Assembly: GCF_000972785.3 (NCBI RefSeq)
Contig: NZ_CP011253.3
Coordinates: 3,410,001-3,474,000 of the forward strand
DNA length: 64,000 bases
Origin: Pandoraea oxalativorans
GTDB taxonomy: Bacteria > Pseudomonadota > Gammaproteobacteria > Burkholderiales > Burkholderiaceae
Reading direction: 5' to 3'
The translations under genes and the position numbers were made by a program. Under the pieces are notes generated by a model. It made no database searches. It was not told where the DNA came from and saw only the letters and a program-made list of their open reading frames with translations. Numbering within the stretch: position 1 is the stretch's first letter; every line of letters begins with the position of its first letter. Below are positions 37,742 to 45,976 of the stretch, in pieces.

Positions 37742-38563
37742 ATGCCCACTCGCCGCCTGAAACTCGAACCCGACTCGCCGGTACCGCTCTATACCCAGAT
37801 CAAGGACATGCTGCGCACCGGCATCCTCGATGGGCACTACGCGCCGCTCAGCCGCATGCCCTCGGAGAGCGAGTTGCAGGCCATGTCCGACGTGAGCCGA
37901 ATCACCATCCGGCAGGCCCTTGGCGACTTGCAAAAGGAGGGGCTGATCTTCAAGGTGCACGGCAAGGGATCGTTCGTTTCCCAGCCGAAGGCATTCCAGA
38001 ATGTGACGTCGCTGCAGGGCTTTGCCGAAGCCATGTCGCGTCAAGGCCATGAAATCGTTAACCGTGTGGTGCACTTCCGGTTCGTTCCCGCGCCGGCCAA
38101 TGTCGCGCTTCGGCTGGACGTGACGGACGGCGAAACCGTCACGGAAATCCATCGCGTACGGTTGCTCAACCGCGCACCGGTGTCGTACGAAGTCACCTAT
38201 CTGCCCGAAGCCCTCGGACGACAGTTGCAGCGCGCCGATCTCGTGACACGCGATATCTTTCTCATCCTCGAGAACGACTGCGCCGTGCCGTTGGGGTCGG
38301 CCGATCTGAGCATCGACGCCGTGCAGGCCGATGCGGCCCTCGCCAGCGCGCTCAGCACGACCGAAGGCGCGCCCCTGCTGCGCATCGAACGACTGACCCA
38401 CGACCGACAAGGGCACCCCATCGATTTCGAGTTCCTCTACTTCCGCGGCGACACCTTCCAATACCGGCTGCGCGTTGACCGTGAGCATGCCGCCGCGCCC
38501 AGGCCATCTGGCGCGCGCCGCCCGGCACGACCAAGGCGGCTGAGCGCCGCCGGACACGACTGA
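37742..38563 (+). CDS. GntR-family regulator, HutC/UTRA subfamily
   Basis: A 273-residue regulator. The N-terminal winged helix has PLYTQIKDMLRTGILDGHY and MPSESELQAMSDVSRITIRQALGDLQKEGLI, followed by the joining GKGSFVS. The C-terminal UTRA ligand domain includes VTEIHRVRLLNRAPVSYEVTYLP and HPIDFEFLYFRGDTFQYRL. The tail after about residue 250 is rich in Arg, Pro and Ala. The gene lies just upstream of the flavoprotein operon in the same direction, and a perfect palindrome of the HutC type overlaps that operon's promoter, so it is the probable repressor. Confidence 0.92.
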   Translation: MPTRRLKLEPDSPVPLYTQIKDMLRTGILDGHYAPLSRMPSESELQAMSDVSRITIRQALGDLQKEGLIFKVHGKGSFVSQPKAFQNVTSLQGFAEAMSRQGHEIVNRVVHFRFVPAPANVALRLDVTDGETVTEIHRVRLLNRAPVSYEVTYLPEALGRQLQRADLVTRDIFLILENDCAVPLGSADLSIDAVQADAALASALSTTEGAPLLRIERLTHDRQGHPIDFEFLYFRGDTFQYRLRVDREHAAAPRPSGARRPARPRRLSAAGHD

Positions 38564-38673
38564 AGCGGCTGAATCGGCTGAATCGACTAATGCAGCCGAT
38601 GCGGCTAAGCGCCGTAGTCCACGTCCCCGAAGGCTTATCACCCCCCGGCGAAAGCTAAGCAAAAACAATTCAT

Positions 38674-38701
38674 TTGTCTGCGCAGGACGTCCTCCTACAA
38701 T
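38674..38701 (+). promoter_or_regulatory. Candidate sigma-70 promoter of the flavoprotein-transporter operon
   Basis: TTGTCT (38674-38679), a 16-base spacer and TACAAT (38696-38701). The predicted start of transcription, about 38708, abuts the palindrome at 38711-38726. The first gene starts at 38780. Confidence 0.6.
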
Positions 38702-38710
38702 CAGGTCCTT

Positions 38711-38726
38711 ACTTGTTATAACAAGT
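38711..38726. promoter_or_regulatory. Perfect 16-bp palindrome, probable GntR/HutC operator
   Basis: ACTTGTTATAACAAGT is its own reverse complement. HutC-subfamily regulators bind CTTGT-N4-ACAAG-type sites. It lies just after the candidate -10 box and 54 bases before the first gene, a good place for repression by the adjacent GntR protein. Confidence 0.78.
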
Positions 38727-38779
38727 TGCCGAAACGTTCGGTTGCAGCGACAGCGGCGGCGGCTCAAGGCTCAAGGACC

Positions 38780-40537
38780 ATGCAGACCCACGAACTCGAA
38801 TACGACATCGTCGTGATCGGCGGCGGCACCGCCGGACCGATGGCGGCCGTCAAGGCCAAGCAACGCAACCCTAACCTTCGCGTGCTGCTGCTCGACAAAG
38901 CACACGTCAAACGTAGCGGCGCCATCTCGATGGGCATGGATGGCCTGAACAACGCCATCATTCCCGGGCACGCCACCCCCGAGCAATACACCAAGGAAAT
39001 TACCGTCGCGAACGACGGCATCGTCAATCAGGCGACGGTGCTGGCCTATGCGCGCCACAGCTTTCGGACCATCGAGGAACTCGACCGTTGGGGCGTGAAG
39101 TTCGAAAGGGATGAGACCGGCGATTACGCCGTGCGCAAGGTCCATCACATGGGAGCATACGTCTTGCCCATGCCCGAAGGGCACGACGTCAAGAAGATTC
39201 TCTATCGCCAGCTCAAGCGTGCCCGCGTCGAAATCACGAATCGCGTCGTAGCAACGCGTCTGCTTACCGGCGCGGCGGGCGAAATCGCCGGCGTCATGGG
39301 CTTCGATTGCCGTACGGCCGACTTCTATGTCATTCGGGCCAAGGCCGTCATTCTTTGCTGCGGCGCCGCCGGCCGTCTCGGCCTGCCCGCTTCGGGGTAT
39401 CTGATGGGCACCTACGAAAACCCGACCAATGCCGGCGACGGATACGCGATGGCTTATCACGCGGGCGCCGAGCTCTCCAATCTGGAGTGCTTCCAGATCA
39501 ACCCGCTCATCAAGGACTACAACGGTCCCGCCTGCGCGTATGTGACCGGGCCGCTCGGCGGATACACCGCCAATGGCAGCGGAGAGCGCTTCATCGAGTG
39601 CGATTACTGGAGCGGTCAGATGATGTGGGAGTTCTATCAGGAACTGCAAAGCGGCAACGGGCCGGTGTTCCTGAAGCTCGACCATCTTGCCGAAGAAACC
39701 ATCCAGACGATCGAGACGATTCTGCACACGAACGAGCGGCCCAGCCGGGGGCGCTTCCATGCGCGTCGCGGCAACGACTACCGGACCCGCATGATCGAGA
39801 TGCACATCTCCGAAATCGGTTTTTGCAGCGGCCACAGCGCGTCCGGCGTGTGGGTCGACGAGCACGGCGCCACGTCGGTGCCGGGCCTTTACTCCGCTGG
39901 CGATATGGCCGCCGTGCCGCACAACTATATGCTCGGCGCGTTCACGTATGGCTGGTTCGCAGGCGAACACGCTGCCGAGCGCGTTGGGGGCGCCGAGTTC
40001 GCCGCGCTCGATGCCGCACAGGTCGACGCCGAGCGCACGCGCATCTTTGCACCGCTGTACCGCGCCCACGGACTTCCCCCGGCGCAGGTGGAGTACAAGC
40101 TGCGGCGCTTCGTCAACGATTACCTGCAACCGCCGAAGGTCACGCGCCGCATGGAGATCGGCCTGCAGCGCTTCGACGAGATCCGCGAGGACATCGAGCA
40201 GCTCGGCGCCACCAATCCGCACGAACTGATGCGTGCGGCCGAGGTGTCCGCCATTCGGGATTGCGCCGAAATGGCGGCACGCGCCTCGTTGTTCCGCACC
40301 GAAAGCCGCTGGGGACTGTATCACCACCGTGTCGACTTTCCCGAGCGCAACGACACCGAGTGGTTCTGCCATGCGCATCTGAAGAAGGCCGACAACGGCA
40401 CCATGACCTCGTTCAAGAAGCCGATCGAGCCGTACCTCATTGCGCTCGACGACACGGAACGCACCGCTTACTCACGCCTGCGCGTTGCCAGCACGCCGGC
40501 AACGCAACCCGCAGCCGCTCAGGCCGCCACCGTCTAG
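38780..40537 (+). CDS. AprA-like FAD flavoprotein (fumarate reductase/adenylylsulfate reductase alpha superfamily)
   Basis: A 585-residue flavoprotein. It has the FAD motif DIVVIGGGTAGPMAAVKA at the N-terminus, the superfamily's TNAGDGYAMAYHAGAELSNLE segment, and GLYSAGDMAAVPHNYMLGAFTYGWFAGEHAAE at the second FAD contact, followed by a C-terminal helical part. It is followed after 9 bases by a two-cluster ferredoxin, the same pairing as AprA with AprB in adenylylsulfate reductase. The rest of the operon is a sulfonate-type ABC transporter, so the pair may oxidise or reduce an imported compound rather than APS; a dissimilatory sulfate pathway is not evident here. The start at 38780 has AAGGA upstream. 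Confidence 0.82.
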   Translation: MQTHELEYDIVVIGGGTAGPMAAVKAKQRNPNLRVLLLDKAHVKRSGAISMGMDGLNNAIIPGHATPEQYTKEITVANDGIVNQATVLAYARHSFRTIEELDRWGVKFERDETGDYAVRKVHHMGAYVLPMPEGHDVKKILYRQLKRARVEITNRVVATRLLTGAAGEIAGVMGFDCRTADFYVIRAKAVILCCGAAGRLGLPASGYLMGTYENPTNAGDGYAMAYHAGAELSNLECFQINPLIKDYNGPACAYVTGPLGGYTANGSGERFIECDYWSGQMMWEFYQELQSGNGPVFLKLDHLAEETIQTIETILHTNERPSRGRFHARRGNDYRTRMIEMHISEIGFCSGHSASGVWVDEHGATSVPGLYSAGDMAAVPHNYMLGAFTYGWFAGEHAAERVGGAEFAALDAAQVDAERTRIFAPLYRAHGLPPAQVEYKLRRFVNDYLQPPKVTRRMEIGLQRFDEIREDIEQLGATNPHELMRAAEVSAIRDCAEMAARASLFRTESRWGLYHHRVDFPERNDTEWFCHAHLKKADNGTMTSFKKPIEPYLIALDDTERTAYSRLRVASTPATQPAAAQAATV

Positions 40538-40546
40538 GACACGCAT

Positions 40547-40792
40547 ATGGCTTTCGTTCCCCGCGAGGCGCAATGGCGCTCCAGCGTTCCCGTGACGATC
40601 GATGAAGAGAAGTGCATCGCCGACAAAGGCTGCACCGTATGCATCGACGTCTGCCCCATGGATTTGCTCGCCATCGATCCCGAGACGGGCAAGGCGTTCA
40701 TGAAATTCGACGAGTGCTGGTACTGCATGCCGTGCGAGAAGGACTGTCCGACCGGCGCAGTACACGTCGCCATTCCCTATCTGCTTCGCTGA
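40547..40792 (+). CDS. Ferredoxin with two [4Fe-4S] clusters (AprB-like)
   Basis: An 81-residue iron-sulfur protein. The cluster cysteines are CIADKGCTVCIDVC and CWYCMPCEKDC. The length and the spacing resemble the ferredoxin domain of AprB, without its C-terminal tail. It starts 9 bases after the flavoprotein gene and is presumably its electron partner. Confidence 0.88.
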   Translation: MAFVPREAQWRSSVPVTIDEEKCIADKGCTVCIDVCPMDLLAIDPETGKAFMKFDECWYCMPCEKDCPTGAVHVAIPYLLR

Positions 40793-40850
40793 CAAGATGG
40801 CGTGCTGCCAAGGCACGCGCACACACCGCCACACAAAAAAGGATGACCCG

Positions 40851-42260
40851 ATGACTCGCCTTCACCTCAGCACATTCGCGCTCACCGCACTGCTCGCCCT
40901 CGGCGCCCACGCCGAAACCCTCCGTGTGGCGATCGGCACACAGGACACCACGATCAACACCGCCACGGGCGGCGCATTGATCCGTGAATTGAAACTGCTC
41001 GAAAAGTACCTGCCGCACGACGGCAAATATGCGGGCGTGACGTATGACGTGCAATGGAAAAACTTCACCAGCGGCGCGCCCATCACCAACGAGATGGTTG
41101 CGGGCAAACTGGACTTCGGATCGATGGCCGACTTTCCCGGAGTGAACAACATTGTCGCCACGACCAAAGCGGGCAAGCCCAGCATCTTCATCAACGTCCT
41201 CTCGGGCAGTGTGCGCGGCAGCGGCAACGGTATCGTCGTGCCGACCGACTCGCCGGTGCAGTCGCTCGCCGACCTCAAGGGCAAAACCATTTCCGTACCG
41301 TTCGCGTCGACCGCCCATGGCATGTTGCTGCGCGCGGTCGCGGCGCAGGGCTGGGACCCCGACAAGGACGTGAACATCATCACGCAAGCCCCGGAAGTCG
41401 CCGGTCCGGCATTGCAGGCGCGAAAGATCGAGGCGCACGCCGACTTCGTCCCCTTCGCCGAGCTGTTTCCGTATCGCGGATTTGCCCGCAAGATTTACGA
41501 CGGCGCTCAGGCCAACGCGCCGACACTGCATGGCACCCTCGTGGAAAAGGCTTACGCCGAGCGCTATCCCGAAGTCGTCGTGGCGTATCTTCGCGCCGTC
41601 ATCGAGGCGAATCGCCTGATCGACGCCGAGCCGGAAAAGTACAGCGAGCTGATCGCCAAGGTTACCGGGGTGGAACCCGAGGTCGATTACCTGTTCCACG
41701 GCCCGCTCGGACTGCAGACCCGGGACCTCACATGGAAGCCGGAGTATCGCAAGGCCGTCCAGACGTCGTTCGACACCCTCAAGTTGCTCAATCGTACCGA
41801 CGGCCACTTCGACGCCAATGCCGTCATCGACGATCGCTACGTGCGCGCCGCCTTCAAGGCCGACAACCTCGACTATGAGGCCGCGCTGCGCAACTACGCC
41901 CAGTTGCCCCTGAAGGCCAACGATGCCACGACGGGCAAGGCGATCGCACAGTTCGAGCGCGTGGCCCAGATCTGGGTGCGCGGCGAGCCGAAGGTGCGCA
42001 ACTACGCATCGCCCGAAGCGGCCTTCGAGGCACTCGCGAAGCTGGCGCGCGAGAACAAGCCGGTGCGCGCCTTCTACGTGCAGGATCGCGATTCCGGCAT
42101 CAAACTGCTGGGCGATCAGGCATGGTTCGCCCGCGACAAGCAAGGCCGGTTGAGCGCTTTTTTGCTCAAGCAACAGGCGCAGGCCTGGGCCGACAAGCAT
42201 GGTGCCCAGGTCGTCGATTTTGCGGGTGCACGCCAGCCTGCTCCGCTTGCCGCACGCTAA
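40851..42260 (+). CDS. ABC transporter substrate-binding protein (nitrate/sulfonate/taurine class)
   Basis: A 469-residue binding protein with a Sec signal peptide (LSTFALTALLALGAHA). The N-terminal half is a typical SsuA/TauA-like domain (FGSMADFPGVNNIVATTKAGK, SLADLKGKTISVPFASTAHGMLL). It is longer than usual SsuA proteins (about 320), with an extra C-terminal stretch of about 130 residues (EAAFEALAKLARENKPVRAF onward) that I do not recognise. The start at 40851 has AAAGGA upstream. It probably brings the substrate of the flavoprotein pair into the cell. Confidence 0.85.
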   Translation: MTRLHLSTFALTALLALGAHAETLRVAIGTQDTTINTATGGALIRELKLLEKYLPHDGKYAGVTYDVQWKNFTSGAPITNEMVAGKLDFGSMADFPGVNNIVATTKAGKPSIFINVLSGSVRGSGNGIVVPTDSPVQSLADLKGKTISVPFASTAHGMLLRAVAAQGWDPDKDVNIITQAPEVAGPALQARKIEAHADFVPFAELFPYRGFARKIYDGAQANAPTLHGTLVEKAYAERYPEVVVAYLRAVIEANRLIDAEPEKYSELIAKVTGVEPEVDYLFHGPLGLQTRDLTWKPEYRKAVQTSFDTLKLLNRTDGHFDANAVIDDRYVRAAFKADNLDYEAALRNYAQLPLKANDATTGKAIAQFERVAQIWVRGEPKVRNYASPEAAFEALAKLARENKPVRAFYVQDRDSGIKLLGDQAWFARDKQGRLSAFLLKQQAQAWADKHGAQVVDFAGARQPAPLAAR

Positions 42261-42270
42261 GGGGCATGTC

Positions 42271-43118
42271 ATGACATCGAATCTGGTATCCGACCTGGCG
42301 CTTGCGCGCGCGGCGCCGAGCGGCCGCGCCCTCGTCGGCGCTAGGTCATTCAGGGTCGCGCTGCAAGGGGCGTCGCTCGCGCTGTGCGTGGTGCTCTGGC
42401 ATTGGGTGACGACGCATCGGCTCCATCTGGGTATCGTGAATTTCGAGAACGTCCCCTCTCCCTCGCAAACGCTGGACGCCGCGTGGTCGCTCTTGCACTC
42501 GCCGAAGCTCGCACGTCATCTCGCGAGCAGTCTCCAGCGGGTCGCCTGGGGGTATGTGATCGCTGCGGCCGCGGGCATCGTGTGTGGCCTGGCCATCGGA
42601 CGCTCGTCGTGGGCACGCATTGCACTATTGCCGCCGCTCGAGGTATTGCGCCCGATCCCTGCGGTCGCATGGATTCCTCTGGCGATCCTATGTTTCCATC
42701 CGCCGAACTGCCGATGATCTTCATCACCTTCACGGGCGCATTCTTCCCGATCCTGCTGGGCACCATTCACGGCACCGAGTCCGTGGATGCCCGTCTGATC
42801 GCGTCGGCACGCAGTCTCGGTGCCGGACGCCTGGGGGTGCTGCGTGAAGTCGTGCTCCCTGGCGCCACGCCCGGCATCGTCACGGGACTGGCCATCGGCA
42901 TGGGGACTTCGTGGTTCTGCCTCGTGACCGCAGAGATGATCTCCGGGCAGTTCGGCATCGGTTACTACACGTGGGAGTCCTATACCGTGCAACGCTACCC
43001 CGATATCGTGGTGGGCATGCTCGTCATCGGGTTGCTAGGCATGGGCAGCAGCGCGGTGGTCAAAGTCATCGGCGAGCGCCTTACGCCCTGGCGTCATCCG
43101 AGCGGAGCGCGTCGATGA
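42271..43118 (+). pseudogene. ABC transporter permease with a frameshift
   Basis: The N-terminal half (42271-42717) reads to AVAWIPLAIL and then runs into CFHPPNCR and a stop. The next frame continues exactly where it should (MFPSAELPMIFITFTGAFFPI) to 43118. A loss of one base near 42690-42693 (after ATCCT) explains it. The whole would be about 282 residues of SsuC-type permease with the loop ARSLGAGRLGVLREVVLPGATPGIVTGL. The stop overlaps the ATG of the ATPase gene. Either the transporter is dead or this is a sequencing error. Confidence 0.85.
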
Positions 43119-43981
43119 ATTCGCTTCGTTCGGACCGCATTGGCGGGCATGTCGCCATCGAGAACGTTCGTATTACGCTGGGCGAAGGCGAGCGTCGTTT
43201 CGTCGCGGTTCAGGATGTCGGCATCGACATCGCACCGGGCGAGTTCGTCTGCCTGCTGGGCCCCTCGGGATGCGGAAAATCCACGCTGCTCGGTGTGCTG
43301 GCCGGACACATCGCCCCGAGTCATGGCCGTGCGACGCTCGATGGCGTCGCCATCGACGGGCCTCGCCCCGAGCGCGGCATGGTGTTCCAGCACCACACGC
43401 TCTTTCCCTGGCGCAAGACGCTCGAGAACGTGGCTTTCGGCCTGAAGATGCAGGGCGTGAACAAATCCACACGTCACCGGCTCGCGGCCCAATGGCTCGA
43501 ACGGGTGGGGTTGGGCAACTTCGCGCAACGCTATCCGTCACAGCTCTCCGGCGGCATGCAGCAACGGGCGGAAATCGCCCGCGCGATGATCACGGGACCG
43601 CGCGTCCTGCTCATGGACGAGCCCTTCGGCGCGTTGGATGCGCAGACCCGAGCCATGATGCAGTCGCTGCTGCTCGACGTGTGGAGCGAGCAACGCCCCA
43701 CGGTCGTGTTCGTAACACATGACATCGACGAAGCGCTCTTTCTCGGCGATCGCGTGCTCGTGATGAGTCCCGGCCCGGGCACGATCATCGACGACATTCG
43801 CGTGCCGTTCGCCCGACCGCGCCTGCGCGACGACGAACAGGATCTCGTGACACAACCCGAATTCGTCGCCCTCAAACGCTATCTGCTCACGCGACTGCGC
43901 CATCAGCAGAGCCCCCTGCCCGCCCCGCGACTCAACCCGTTGGGCGATCTTCGATCCTCCCCCGCCTCCCTGACCTCATGA
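43115..43981 (+). CDS. ABC transporter ATP-binding protein (SsuB/TauB type)
   Basis: A 288-residue ATPase: Walker A GPSGCGKST, Q-loop FQHHTLFPW, signature LSGGMQQRAEIARAM, Walker B VLLMDEPFGALD, switch His in FVTHDIDEALF. The ATG overlaps the permease stop (ATGA) and its own stop overlaps the next gene's ATG in the same way, so the operon is translationally coupled. It has a longer C-terminal tail (about 30 residues) than standard members. Confidence 0.93.
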   Translation: MNSLRSDRIGGHVAIENVRITLGEGERRFVAVQDVGIDIAPGEFVCLLGPSGCGKSTLLGVLAGHIAPSHGRATLDGVAIDGPRPERGMVFQHHTLFPWRKTLENVAFGLKMQGVNKSTRHRLAAQWLERVGLGNFAQRYPSQLSGGMQQRAEIARAMITGPRVLLMDEPFGALDAQTRAMMQSLLLDVWSEQRPTVVFVTHDIDEALFLGDRVLVMSPGPGTIIDDIRVPFARPRLRDDEQDLVTQPEFVALKRYLLTRLRHQQSPLPAPRLNPLGDLRSSPASLTS

Positions 43982-44970
43982 CGTCTTCCCTCGCGTCTCG
44001 CGACGCCCTTGACTTTGATACTGCCGACGCCTCGAACGCCGGGTTGCGCGCACGCCTGTCTCACGACGACGCCACCGTGCGACGCCTCGCCGTACTCGAC
44101 GCCGCCGAACTGGAGGACGATGCGTGGTTGCCGCTGCTCGTCGAACGGCTTCGCCACGACCCCGATGCCCACGTGCGCCGCACCGCCGCCGAGCGCCTTG
44201 CCGGATGGGAAACCGACGAGGTCGTCGCCGCCCTGTGCGACGCCCTTCACGACGCCGACGAACCCACACGCGCCGGTGCGGCTGAAAGCCTGTCCGCGCT
44301 CAAGCAGGCCGATCTCGGCGCAACGCTGGTGCAACGTCTGCACGCGGAGCCCGACCCCTTTGCGCGCACTGCCTTGCTGCGGGGACTGCGCGAACTACGC
44401 CTTCCCCAAAGCGCACCACCGGCGCTCGACGCCCTGCACGATGCGTCGCCTGCCGTGCGTCGCGAAGCGGTGAGTGTGCTGGGATGGTTGCGACACGCCG
44501 CGGCCCTGCCTGTCCTCGCCGCCCTGGTGCGCACGGACCCCGCGCCGGAGGTGCGCAAGGCTGCGGCGGGCGCCCTCGGGTTTGCCGCCGACGACAGCGT
44601 GCAGAACACCCTCATTGCCGCGCTGCAAGACGAGGCGTGGCAAGTCCGTGAAGAAGCCGCGGCGACGCTGGGAAAACTGCGATTGACCGCCGCACGCGAC
44701 GCACTGGTGTTCGCGCTCGACGACGACTACTGGCAGGTCACGTTGCAGGCCGCCCGCGCGCTCGGCAGATTGAAGCACCCGGCGAGCATCGCCTCGGTGA
44801 GCGCGCTGCTCACGTTCCCGATCAGCAACGTGCGCAAAGAAGCGGCACTGGCGCTCGGCGAGATCGGTGACGTCGAGGCCCTGCCGGTTCTGGAAGCCGC
44901 GCTGGCGGACGCCGACCCGGAAGTGCGCAAGGCGGCACGCATTGCCATCGCGCAAATCGGGGCAGCGTGA
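43978..44970 (+). CDS. HEAT-repeat (PBS lyase-like) protein
   Basis: A 330-residue all-helical protein made of about nine to ten HEAT repeats of about 31 residues, for example DPDAHVRRTAAERLAGWETD, DPAPEVRKAAAGALGFAADD and DADPEVRKAARIAIAQIG. No signal peptide or enzyme motif. Such proteins serve as scaffolds or chaperones for cofactor enzymes. Tight coupling to the transporter and AprAB-like genes suggests it helps assemble or hold this system together. Confidence 0.85.
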   Translation: MTSSLASRDALDFDTADASNAGLRARLSHDDATVRRLAVLDAAELEDDAWLPLLVERLRHDPDAHVRRTAAERLAGWETDEVVAALCDALHDADEPTRAGAAESLSALKQADLGATLVQRLHAEPDPFARTALLRGLRELRLPQSAPPALDALHDASPAVRREAVSVLGWLRHAAALPVLAALVRTDPAPEVRKAAAGALGFAADDSVQNTLIAALQDEAWQVREEAAATLGKLRLTAARDALVFALDDDYWQVTLQAARALGRLKHPASIASVSALLTFPISNVRKEAALALGEIGDVEALPVLEAALADADPEVRKAARIAIAQIGAA

Positions 44971-45022
44971 CTTGTCTTGCCGCTCGGACGACGGCAGTAA
45001 GCGAGACCTCATGCTTCGCGTG

Positions 45023-45060
45023 TCGATGCGTCGATACGTCGATACGTCGATACGTCGAGC
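45023..45060. repeat. Short tandem repeat, 8-bp unit
   Basis: About four to five copies of GTCGATAC (outer copies degenerate: GTCGATGC, GTCGAGCA) in the gap between the HEAT gene and the TetR gene. Such octamer runs can change length by slippage. Confidence 0.8.
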
Positions 45061-45075
45061 ATTAACGAAACTTGG

Positions 45076-45771
45076 CTACGGCAGAAGGTTCGGCCCGAGG
45101 TGTCGTTCGAGCAAGTCGATATCGTCACGCAGCAGTTTCAGCACGCCTGCGGCACTTTGTTCGGTCAGTTGCCGCCCGGCGTCCTGCTCAACCGAGCGCA
45201 GCGCCATGTCGGCGATCTGCGCCGCAATTTCCTCCGCATTTCGCGAGCCCGTCGGCGTGAACCACCACGCGGTCCAGTTGCACATGCCGATGATCGAGAA
45301 CGCGGCAACCTTCGGATCCATTATGCGAAACTGGCCCTGCGCGATGCCCAGTTCGATCGCGTGACGGAACTGCTCCAGCACCGCACGCCGTGACTGCTCC
45401 GCCAACTGGCGTTGCTCGGGCGGCAGATTGTCCTCGTTGCGCTCGACCACGCGAAATTGCAGCGGATGGGTCAGGATCAGATGCGCGTGACGCAGCACCA
45501 GATGCCGCAGCATCGCCGACGGTTGCCGCAGATCGTCCGGCACCGCCTCCGACGCCAACTCCCCCGCCGCCCGCGTCACCACCGCCGTCAGCACTTCCAG
45601 AATCGCTTCCTTGCTCTTGAAGTAGTAGTAAAGCGCAGGGCGGGTCACGCCCACCACGTCTGCAATGTCGTTAAAGCTCGTCCCGTCGAATCCCCGTTCG
45701 ATGAACAGCCGCGTCGCGACTTCCAGAATGTTCTCCCGCAACGCGTCGCTCTTGGTCTGCGCTTTGCTCAT
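45076..45771 (-). CDS. TetR/AcrR-family regulator
   Basis: A 231-residue regulator. The N-terminal helix-turn-helix reads TRLFIERGFDGTSFNDIADVVGVTRPALYYYFKSKEAILEVL; the C-terminal helical domain resembles the TetR_C group with RVVERNEDNLPPEQR. The start at 45771 (MSKAQT) has GGGAGA upstream. It is divergent from the aromatic acid gene cluster, which it most likely represses, with an acyl- or aryl-CoA as the possible inducer. Confidence 0.9.
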   Translation of the reverse strand: MSKAQTKSDALRENILEVATRLFIERGFDGTSFNDIADVVGVTRPALYYYFKSKEAILEVLTAVVTRAAGELASEAVPDDLRQPSAMLRHLVLRHAHLILTHPLQFRVVERNEDNLPPEQRQLAEQSRRAVLEQFRHAIELGIAQGQFRIMDPKVAAFSIIGMCNWTAWWFTPTGSRNAEEIAAQIADMALRSVEQDAGRQLTEQSAAGVLKLLRDDIDLLERHLGPNLLP

Positions 45772-45976
45772 CGTCTCTCCCTCGATACCGATGCATCGAC
45801 ACTCGCCAAATTTTTGACGCAAGTGTCAGAAAACCCAACGATAACCAAATTCATCCTCCCAGAACACCCCAAGGCCGCTGCCGCTCAGGGTTTTTACGTA
45901 TTCGTCAAATTTCAACCAAAATGTTTGCCAATTCGTAAAAAATTGAACTAGGATGTAAAAAAACGGAGGTTGAGAG

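Noticed and set aside
38541-38610. Degenerate repeats of CGGCTGAAT after the GntR gene
   Set aside because: Imperfect, short and partly coding; looks like local slippage without a clear function.
45013-45065. Considered a CRISPR array because of short repeats
   Set aside because: Units are only 8 bp, directly abutting, without spacers; it is a simple tandem repeat.
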